From positions 641,690 to 690,279 of the forward strand of contig NW_023365779.1 in assembly GCF_000003815.2 (NCBI RefSeq): a stretch of DNA of 48,590 nucleotides. Direction: 5' to 3'. Shown piece by piece: positions 40,841 through 48,590 of the stretch (position 1 is the first letter of the stretch; each line of letters opens with the position of its first letter). The position numbers were made by a program, and so were the translations under genes. Below the pieces are notes generated by a model. That model was not told where the DNA came from and did not search any database. It was given only the letters and a program-made list of their open reading frames with translations. Origin of the DNA: Branchiostoma floridae. Lineage: Eukaryota; Chordata; Leptocardii; Amphioxiformes; Branchiostomatidae.

Positions 40841-42872
40841 AAAAACTATAATGTCACTCATCATACGGTTCTCATACGGTTTGATCGGACCACATTCCGT
40901 TTTGCCTACTTTACCAAGAATGAGCACATTATGAAACTCCATGGCTCCTCAAAGCTCTGAACGTGGCCGTAGACTACAAGAGAAAAAAGTTTCTGTAAAA
41001 AGGTATGACAAAAGGAAAATCATAAAATTGTAAGATTAGTAAAACACTCAGATAACTGCGTTGCATCAACATGTAGTACCGTTCAGGCGCAGTAGGCGGC
41101 GCTGTCAATCCTACAGGTTGTCAGAGGTCATCATCATTTAACTGAAAGCAGTCTTAGAAGCACATATGGACGTTGCAATGTGGGATAACAGGAAGATGTA
41201 TAATACTGGCCATAGGTGGTCCTAGCTAGGACAGGGCCACCCCACATATGGTTCTGATAAGAGTTCAATAAAGGGACAGACCCGACATCTGTCCATATCA
41301 GTTCTGACCAGGCAACCGCAGAGTGAACGTCTCATCTTATTCTACTCTAACAGCAGCAACGCAACTGCACGATCCATGCCTGAGTGGCATGTACGGCCGG
41401 GGAACGTTGAAAGAAAAAAGACCCCGTTGACACTCAGAAAAAAGCAAGCTTAAACTGCAAGGATCCGGATTGTTTTTTGAGTATGAACGCCCCAAGCGGC
41501 TTGCATTTTCATCGATCCGGCTCGTTTGCAATCCTTCCCAACGAGGTAGTTTGAAAACGACCAAAACGACTCCAGAGTAAACATGACAGCAGCAGAACGT
41601 AACCGATGAGAGACTATGTAACGATGATTTGCGTTTGTTTGCTTTGGCTCCCTGCTTTCATTGCATGGATCGTCTCCATGTTCGTACAGAGGTTGATACT
41701 CTCAAATAAACTCACCAAGTCAACTTGCACTTTGCGCTCTTCATCTATGAAAAAAACGTGACTGAACAAACGCCAGAGGGTCTTAATGGGGTGTTAAGTG
41801 CTGTTTTATTTGGTGGCTAGAAATGGGAGGGTCTGTAGGGGGATTCACGCTTCAACGGAAATAAATGATGAAAATACGAGCAGGTCAAGGAGCAAGCAGT
41901 GTTATGCATTTAATCTACCTGGTCAGTTTTATGCAGTCTCCAAGACTCTTTTTTGCTTCTTGATTGTACAGCGTTGCGTACAAAACGAAAACATTCGCGA
42001 AACAAGCCAGCGCCATGCATCTGCTTGGAGATAAGCATTCCTGTATAGATTCGGGCACTGCAGCTCCAACAGCATCCGACAGGTGGCGCTTCATACCAAG
42101 CTTTGAGAGGAGCAGTTTTAAAAGAGAAAAACTCTAACTGACACAGAGCTAACGTCTGTACAAAAGGGAAGCCTAAAAGATATCAGTGACCCAATACCCT
42201 TTTTAGCATCCGGAAACACTGTTGACTTTCAAATCGATTTCTTCAATGTGCAAATCTTTGGAGAAAAAAACAACAACATTATTAGGCAAAGTGCTGCAAG
42301 CCAGAATAACAGTTGCAAAGGCCAAAACATATTCTCAAAACAAATATTCATGTACAAGTGTTGCAGAATGTCAACGTCCTCTTTATTAAACATTTACAAA
42401 TCATTTCCATAGAAACCACACGTACATAATCACAAGTTCAGCACAGGGCAATCACAGTAAAGTGCTTTATTACTTCAGTGACAATGCGTTGTTGTGATTT
42501 TCATTCTTCAATCCCACCCACAGAATTACGCACGCAGGCAGAAGAGCTGTAACAGTGTGGTTCAAACAATGCTGTTGGAAATTACCATTCAGCGCTAACA
42601 GACAATATCACTTTAATGAAAAAGCAGAGGCTTCCGTTCGAACCACGAGAACTTTTCACGGCAACGACTTCCACTCTTTTCATTTCACATCTACTGTGCA
42701 CTTTATTCATCAACCATGATTGTCTGTGACACGTTTATGAAGGTTAGGCAACCAGCTGAACAATATTCCAAGGCTACTCAACATCTACAGCGACATAAAA
42801 TCAGAGATTTATTTCTTTATCAATATGTAGAGATTGGGTTTCCTTTGAACACAGATGTCTAAATAAAAGGTA
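40841..42872. other. Intergenic, no gene seen
   Basis: Mostly unique AT-rich sequence. 'CATCTGCTTGGAGATAAG' at about 42017-42034 resembles the end of the 30 kb hairpin element. No exon with convincing splice sites. Confidence 0.4.
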
Positions 42873-43046
42873 CAGTAGAAGCCAGTTAATTGCACAACGG
42901 ATTAACGCACACTTCTGTTAACTGCACAGAATCCCCAAATCCCAAACTGGTGCGGTCCAGCTAGATAACTTCGCATTACTGCACAAGCCGGATAATTGCA
43001 CGAAATTGACTGGCAAATAGGCCGTGCAATTAAGCGGCTTCTGTTG
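42873..43046. mobile_element. Tigger/pogo-like MITE
   Basis: The inverted ends 'CAGTAGAAGCCAGTTAATTG' and the inverse near 'GGCTTCTGTTG' are flanked by TA on both sides (42871-42872 and 43047-43048). Internal 'ATTGCAC' motifs recur. TA targets and CAGTAGAA-type ends fit Tc1/mariner-pogo elements. It is 174 bases with no transposase. Confidence 0.75.
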
Positions 43047-43546
43047 TACTACTATTTCCCGGTGCCTAAAGCGATCACTCATATTTCTGCTGTCCCATTA
43101 TTATCGTGCTGTCCACACTGTTTTCCACCCATCCCCTTGTCACGGTGCATGTGACATGGATTCAGCCATTGGCCAGTAATTTACAACAAACATTATAACA
43201 TTTATAACATAACGCAAAACATCAGAATTGTGATATAGCATCGCTAGGAAGACACTATCACAAATGAAGAAGCTAGAATCTGATAATTAAGAAAAATTGA
43301 CACAATCAATACTGACTACTAGAGACTGCAAGGCAGTGGAAGCTACTGCTAGTCACTAGAAACTAATTACTCTTCTCCTGAACAAATTTCATAATTGTAA
43401 TTTTCTATTCTCCACAAGACTACCACATGCAGTCAACATGAACCTGAAGGAACCATTGTATAGCATAAGCATTCATAATTGTGGAACAATTTGATATAGG
43501 TGCTGACAACTGCAGTAATGTCCATAACCCTCCAGTCTCTATAAGT

Positions 43547-43751
43547 AAGGCTAGCGTCACATTTCCAAACCGGGGCCCGGCCGGGATGTTTTAAGAAACT
43601 AAAAATTAAAATGTATACCTTGAAATATACACATATCATGCCCATGAATCTTATTTTGACAGTTTGTGTATTTTGATGTCTTTTATATCACACTTTTTGC
43701 TCTCAAAAGCTGCCCGGCCGAGCCCCGGTTTGGAAATGTGACCGGAGCCTT
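43547..43751. mobile_element. Foldback element with ~40-base GC-rich arms
   Basis: 'TCACATTTCCAAACCGGGGC' in the left arm (43547-43588) pairs with its inverse in the right arm (43709-43751). A degenerate single-arm relative is at about 21165-21240 ('CCCGGGGCCCGGCCGGG'). Confidence 0.75.
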
Positions 43752-44065
43752 TAGTTAGTAGTTTCAGTCCTTCCTGTACAAGATGATATATTAGGCAACT
43801 CCCATCTATGTCTCAATAGTCCTTAGGCCTCACAATGTTGTGCAATCACTAACTGGGGACTAGTCCTTAGGTGTTAGGTATACTTAGTGGGGTATGTGTT
43901 CAACTACTATACTCTCATATACACACGTACAGGCCACTACAGCAGGGCTACAGGTGGCTAGTCCATAGGTGTTAGGAAATGGTGTAAGCGTTCAACTACC
44001 ACACTCGTTCTCCTAAGAGCTAAGCAGAGAAATAAGTATGTACTTTTTAAAAAATACTTTGCTTT

Positions 44066-44135
44066 GACGGGTATCAAACTCACGACCTACAGAAAGCAAG
44101 GCGTAGACTCTACTCACTTAGTACCTGCATAGCCT
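44066..44135 (-). mobile_element. tRNA-like SINE head
   Basis: The minus strand reads an A-box-like 'AGTGAGTAGAGTC' and B-box-like 'GTGAGTTTGATACCCG'. No cloverleaf is confirmed. Confidence 0.45.
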
Positions 44136-44184
44136 CCTTTGTAGGTGGGGGGATCTGATTGGAAATTTTCAACATGGTCCTTAA

Positions 44185-44706
44185 AGGGGCATTCCACTCC
44201 ACACTGGAGTGTTGTTTTACGATAAATATTAATTTTAGGAAGTAATAGATGCATACTACTTCACATTATACGATAAAGTACCCAGTTGCTCCACATGCCT
44301 CGAAAGCATTCAGTCTTCTACTAAACTCCCCAAGTACCCTTTAATTGAATTAATCCTATGGCTGAATACAATGCAAAACCTTTAGGGAGGTTACAAAACT
44401 AATTTCAGGATCGCTGAGAAATCTTGTTTTGTTATATGTTCTTGGCTATTTTATGAGCAATTTGCCTTCTAGGTGTGCTTAGCGATCCTCATTTATTCCG
44501 AAAATATGCACGATAAACAAAGTATCTATGCGTATAGGGAATGCATGGGTAGGGTCTGCATGGGTTTAGTGAGTGTCATATTGTTTTACAAAACACACGT
44601 CGCGCAATTCATCCCAAGGTGAATCCCACAAAATTCGGCTGATTATGTATTCATTGACACATTATCTATTTGAAAACACCACCCCCTTTTGGAGTGGAAT
44701 GCCCCT
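44185..44706. mobile_element. piggyBac-like MITE, TTAA target
   Basis: The ends read TTAA|AGGGGCATTCCACTCC and its exact inverse ending |TTAA, so 20 bases including the target are perfectly inverted (44181-44200 and 44691-44710). TTAA duplication is the piggyBac hallmark. The 522-base interior has no transposase. Confidence 0.85.
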
Positions 44707-45035
44707 TTAATATGTAATGTTGAAAGAGGGAGTTTCTACGCGGCAATGTGGAAGCACTCTCCCGTCATCAGAGAACTTGGAATTTGAGAATCAGCGCTCC
44801 CCCTCCCCTAAATTTAGAGTCAGTGGTGCTAGATGCCTGTGCCTGTGAATGAGGATAACCCTTGCACCAATTGGTACATACTTCTTTCTCTGCAAAGAGG
44901 AAACGTATGGAAGCTAAACACACTTCACTACCAGTGGACTGGCCCCCTGATGTAGTTACCTATACATGTGTGACCACAGGGCTTAAAAACGGAGATGGGT
45001 GCCGGGCCTACGCATCACAATGTGATGCATGGCAA

Positions 45036-45311
45036 CTACTTGCTATGAAACGCTATCCGGTAAGGAAAGATCGTCACAATGTTGTCATACGCGTTGGTCA
45101 CCACCAGATCTCCGGTCGGCCCCACGGCGATGGCCCAGGGGTTGGTGACGTTAGCGGCGGTGCGTACAAACTCCCCGGCGCCTGTGAACACCTCCACCCG
45201 CCCGCGGGCCATGTCCCCCACGATGATGTGCCCGCGGGAGGCCGTACACACGCCCAGGGGTTTGCCGTTCGTGGGGAAGGTCAGGATGCGATGTCCGGCC
45301 TGATTGTATAT
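45036..45311 (-). CDS. Gene C terminal NHL exon
   Basis: Acceptor CCCACCCAG|ATA, phase 0, 91 codons and TAG. Blades around GVCTASRGHIIVGDMARGRV and NPWAIAVGPTGDLVVTNAYD, ending IVTIFPYRIAFHSK. Confidence 0.86.
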   Translation of the reverse strand: MYNQAGHRILTFPTNGKPLGVCTASRGHIIVGDMARGRVEVFTGAGEFVRTAANVTNPWAIAVGPTGDLVVTNAYDNIVTIFPYRIAFHSK

Positions 45312-46132
45312 CTGGGTGGGTGGATGAATGAATGAATGAATGACTGAATGGAGGAAGGAATTAATGAACAAATGAAGGAATAAAAGGAAGAAGGAATGAA
45401 GAGAGGAATGAATGGAGGAATGAATGAATGAATGAAGGAATGAATGATGAATGAAGAAAGGAATGAATGAAGGAATGAATGATGAATGAAGAAAGGAATG
45501 AATGAATGAATGCAAAAATGAGAGAATAGATGGATGAATGAATGAATGAATGAATGAATGAATGAATGAATAAATGAATGAATGAATCACTGAATCAATG
45601 AATCAATGAATTGATGATCAATGAAAACAGAACTAGACAAAATAAACCATGAAACAAACCTTCACGCTGGTTGAGATGTCCGTCATGATGACATTCCCCT
45701 GCAGGTCTGTAGTGATGTAGGATATGCCTGAATCCCCCGTTTTGAAGCTCCTGTCAAAGGAGCCGTCCGGCTGAAACATCAGAACCTCACTCGCAGCCCC
45801 GACAATTATCCTACCGCTTCGCGCGTCCACGGCGATCTTCGGGTACCACGCGGCCCGTTCCACGGCAAACATGGCAACTGGCAGGCCGTCCCGGTACCGT
45901 ACAACAGACACGCCGCTGGAAGGGAAGCTCACCACCCCCACCGCCCACACGTGCCCTTGTTGGTCAATGTCCACATCGGTAGGGTACATCAACTGGTCCT
46001 CTGTGCCCGACACTGCAGCTGGGAAAATTAAGGTAAATCTATGGTCTTTGGGCCACACAACTGTGCACTCACTGCATCTCTCTCTTTCTCTCTTTCTCTC
46101 TTTCTCTCTCTCTGTGTCTCTGTCTCTCTCTG

Positions 46133-46163
<31 letters not shown>

Positions 46164-48590
46164 GTTTCTCTCTTTCTGTGTCTATGTCTCTCTCTGTCTC
46201 TTTCTGTCTCTCTCTGTCTCTCTCATGATGGGTCCCTTCAGTAGTAGGCAACAATGACAGTGGAGATGATAGTTCTATGGCTAAACTCTACTCACCAGTG
46301 CCTGGCAGTGCAGCTGGGAACAGGCGAAGGAAGGTACCCTCCATGCTGAACACCTGCACACGTCTGTTGTGCACGTCAGCCACAACTATCTCGTTATCAG
46401 CTGACACGGCCACGCCGCTAGGGTCGCTGAAGTTTCCGGGCGACGCTCCATCCCCGCCGAACACGATTCGCTCAGGGGCGACGTTTTCTGGAGACATGCA
46501 GGTAATACCACGGTTACAATTGGATGGAAAAAGAGGCCCTGCTGGGTAGTTTATGGGCTGTTTTTTTCTTCTAACTTTTGTGCCTCACCCCTACGTGGCA
46601 CCGCAGGACACCATGCTGCTACCTGCCTATATTTGGGAATGGCCGGGCGCCGAATTTTAAATCAAATCGGTACTCTGCAATTGTAATAGATGCTGTGCCT
46701 TAAAAACACAGAGAGGTACCCCGGTATCCGTCAGTGCACAGGGACAAATTTGTGGCCTCTGGGTCCCGTTGGGACTACACCCCCGATGCACAGCGCAGTT
46801 GTGACCGTAACATGATATGAGACGCAAGCTAACAATTACTCAAAAAAATGGATAAAATTTGGAACCAGTTAGACATACAGAATCCACAGTCTTTTGTCAG
46901 TGACTTAAAAAGAAAACCTTGGCCAAAGACAGTTGATGCTGTCTGGAACCTCCAAATTTTGTACAGTTGCTAATGTGTAGAAGAATGCATAAAGAACTGT
47001 TCCACATACCTTGTGGGTTGTTGGATGTCGATGATGATATGGTAGTCGATGGCAGTGAGGAATCATGTGAGCTGGTGGAGGCTGGTTGGGTGGTGGTTGC
47101 TGTCTGGTCCTCTCCTGACCACTTCTGGCAAAGAATAACAATAAGGACAAGCAATATTTTGTCTCTCCTTGCTGATTTACTTTCTGTGGAGTGATGCTAA
47201 GGTGGTAGGAAGGCAGTAACGAAGAAATCTCTGTCCAATTACCAGGAAATCTCCTTTGTGATGGCAAATGGAGCTTGCCCAGAGCAAATGGAGCAGGGTT
47301 GGACAAGTCCACTAGTCCAATTGTCCAGGGCAGGTGAAAGTACTGACTGGGCAAGTGAATGTCCTGCACAACTTGCCCCATTGGGCAAGTGAGATTTTCT
47401 CCATGAGTGAGATTTTGATATACTCGTTACTTTTCACTGTCATGACATCCTGCATTGGTCAACAGAGAAGAATAGGGTACTACAGTGTAATAGAAGAATT
47501 CCATTGCATGAATTGATAACACATACATGCAGAAAAATGTCATAATTTTATATTTGGACAAGTGAAAAGTTGATTTGGACAAGGAAATCTTTTATGTACT
47601 TGCCCTATAGGACAAGTGAATTTTAGAAAACGTGTCCAACCCTGTGGAGATTGTTTTGCTACATGGAAACTGCCTGCTACTGTAGGATCTGCCTGGAGAT
47701 TAAAGTGGAGTCACAGACAAGAGGGAACTGTACAACAGAAGATGACAATGGAAAGAAATCCGCTCACCGGAGGTTCTGGCAGAATTCCGAAAAATAAATC
47801 TATATCTGCTATAGTGGTTCCCTCCAACTTGCTGTCAGGGTGATCATATCTGTTGTCATGGTGACCAGAGCCGTTATCATGGTGATCAGATCTGTTGTCA
47901 TGGTGACCAGATCTGTTGTCATGGTGACCAGATCTGTTGACATGGTGACCAGATCTGTTGTCATGGTGACCAGATCTGTTGGCATGGTGACCATTGTGTC
48001 GGCAGCAGAGTGACCAGTGGTCACAGCAGCTGTTGGCTGTAGAGGGCATAGATTGTTATTTATTGATTAAACCATTGTCATCATGAATCCAACATACCTG
48101 CAGCCTCGCGTGAAGGTTTATCTATGATGGTACACCACATACGAAAAGTTTTATACATTATTTTTGTGCAAAATGTCAAGCATTCACTAATAAGCTTTTC
48201 TTCAAAAACAGGGGCCAATACTGCCAAAAGTTCCACTGCAGCACCTTAGTAAACCGCTAGGGTGCCTTTAATCAAACATGATCAAATTTGACACACAAAC
48301 GACACTTCAAACAACCTTCTTGTCAAAGTAAAGAAAACCATGAATAAAGAGACTCTTTTGTGCAACCATTGCTCCATTCTCACCAACGTTTCGGTGACCG
48401 TCTGTCACCTTCTTCAGGGCAATACTGACCAGTTCACATAAAGGAAACCATGAGTCTGTACTTGCCTGCTGCCCAGCCTGCCCAGTAGAGCTGAAGTAAA
48501 GCCCGGCCAGGACCCCACCGGTGGTCAGCAACGTCAGGACTACGGCAGAAATCACCACAGGGATGATCCAATGTGTCTGCACACTGAACT
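45036..48590 (-). CDS. Gene C: type II membrane protein with His-rich stalk and NHL propeller (5' partial)
   Basis: Six exons on the minus strand (48462-48590 and beyond, 47768-48036, 47010-47124, 46296-46487, 45660-46018, 45036-45311), all phases agreeing. In order: a membrane segment (WIIPVVISAVVLTLL...), about eight heptads of GHHDNRS type, a Ser/Thr-rich linker, then an NHL-type beta-propeller of about 275 residues and a short tail IAFHSK. NHL motifs include DPSGVAVSADNEIVVAD, YPTDVDIDQQGHVWAVG and NPWAIAVGPTGDLVVTN. NHL propellers bind protein or RNA partners. The membrane segment before the stalk, the N-glycosylation sequons and the lack of RING or B-box in view argue for an extracellular propeller. 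The N-terminal cytoplasmic part lies beyond the window. Confidence 0.85.
45318..45620. repeat. GAATGAAT microsatellite in a gene C intron
   Basis: A long degenerate GAAT/GGAATGAAT run directly upstream of the terminal exon. His/Ser/Phe-rich minus-strand ORFs that fuse it to the exon are artefacts. Confidence 0.93.
45660..46018 (-). CDS. Gene C NHL exon 2
   Basis: Phase 1 in (TTTTCCCAG|CT), phase 0 out (GTGAAG|GTTTGT), 359 nt. Blades around YPTDVDIDQQGHVWAVG, PKIAVDARSGRIIVGA and ITTDLQGNVIMTD. Confidence 0.88.
46001..46320 (-). repeat. Direct repeats flanking a gene C intron
   Basis: 25-base repeats at 46296-46320 (end of NHL exon 1) and 46001-46025 (acceptor and start of NHL exon 2) match at 21 of 25 positions, both with 'TTCCCAGCTGCA'. 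They span both splice junctions of the 277-base intron. Confidence 0.85.
46078..46225. repeat. TC-rich microsatellite in a gene C intron
   Basis: CTCT/TCTG/TTTC runs. Leu/Ser- and Arg/Glu-rich ORFs here are repeat translations. Confidence 0.95.
46296..46487 (-). CDS. Gene C NHL exon 1
   Basis: Phase 1-1, 192 nt (TCTCCAG|AA, CACTG|GTGAGT). It encodes DPSGVAVSADNEIVVADVHN and VQVFSMEGTFLRLFP, a textbook NHL blade. Confidence 0.88.
47010..47124 (-). CDS. Gene C Ser/Thr-rich linker exon
   Basis: Acceptor CTTTGCCAG|AAG (phase 0), donor CAAG|GTATGT (phase 1). It encodes KWSGEDQTATTTQPAST and more Ser/Thr/Pro, a mucin-like spacer suited to O-glycosylation. Confidence 0.8.
47294..47644. mobile_element. 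MITE with CAGGGTTGGACA ends in a gene C intron
   Basis: 'CAGGGTTGGACA' (47294-47305) and its exact inverse 'TGTCCAACCCTG' (47633-47644) bound the element. TGGAG is duplicated on both sides (47289-47293, 47645-47649). Inside, 'GGCAAGTGA' and 'GGACAAGTGA' motifs repeat. Confidence 0.82.
47768..48036 (-). CDS. Gene C stalk exon: His-rich heptad repeats
   Basis: Acceptor CTCTACAG|CC (phase 1) and donor CCTCCG|GTGAGC (phase 0). It encodes NSCCDHWSLCC, then about eight copies of a 21-base unit giving GHHDNRS-type heptads. Six carry an N-X-S sequon. Phase agreement with both neighbours decides this frame over an alternative open frame with a TTDLVTM repeat. Confidence 0.78.
48210..48325 (+). repeat. 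Dispersed repeat family R1, short copy
   Basis: 'AGTTCCACTGCAGCACC', 'AAACCGCTAGGGTGCC' and 'ACCTTCTTGTCAAAGTA' match the R1 order. It lies in the intron next to the membrane exon. Confidence 0.5.
48462..48590 (-). CDS. Gene C exon with membrane segment (continues off the window)
   Basis: Open to the window edge. It encodes VQTHWIIPVVISAVVLTL, a Thr/Gly-rich continuation and YFSSTGQAGQQA. The donor GCAA|GTACAG is phase 1. The hydrophobic stretch is about 22-25 residues, long enough to span a membrane. Confidence 0.78.

Noticed and set aside
45312-45590. His/Ser/Phe-rich N-terminal extension of the terminal NHL exon
   Set aside because: It is a GAAT microsatellite read through the acceptor. 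The exon begins after CCCACCCAG at 45311.
47809-48024. Alternative stalk reading frame with TTDLVTM repeats
   Set aside because: It hits a stop and its possible donors do not match the phase of the next exon. The GHHDNRS frame matches phases on both sides and has a GTGAGC donor.

Overview
The window looks like nuclear DNA of an invertebrate chordate, most likely an amphioxus (Branchiostoma). The reasons are intron-rich genes with canonical GT/AG sites, secreted MAM-domain and NHL-repeat proteins, an abundant tRNA-headed SINE of a type I associate with amphioxus, and a dense load of small inverted-repeat elements and microsatellites. The species is an inference. Six runs of N are assembly gaps.

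Three genes can be built exon by exon. Gene A (+, 1016-1868) is the last two exons of a gene that begins left of the window. Gene B (-, 8744-26218) is complete: 12 exons, all phases agreeing, 580 residues, reading signal peptide - MAM - Cys module - MAM - Cys module - six-Cys C-terminal domain. Gene C (-, 45036-48590) is the 3' part of a type II membrane protein: one membrane segment, a His-rich heptad stalk with a glycosylation sequon in most repeats, a Ser/Thr-rich linker and an NHL propeller. Genes A and B converge tail to tail and share the C-terminal domain with identical cysteine spacing (C-X10-C-X23-C-X8-C-X8-C-X23-C), identical intron phases, and a basic R-X-R-R site followed by a tail ending in MLP.

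Layout: 1-1015 repeats (SINE inside another repeat); 1016-1868 gene A; 1869-8743 intergenic, with a tandem ~660 bp repeat, SINE copies and a 36-bp-scale minisatellite; 8744-26218 gene B; 26219-45035 long intergenic stretch of inverted-repeat elements, tandem duplications, SINEs and gaps with no gene I can support firmly; 45036-48590 gene C.

The most unusual signal is in gene B. At seven exon edges the exon-intron junction, with its splice site and some 15-50 bases of coding sequence, is repeated in tandem inside the neighbouring intron, up to five extra times. The real exon always stays intact. Gene C has a related signature: one intron is flanked by 25-base direct repeats that span its two splice junctions, as expected if the intron arose by tandem duplication.
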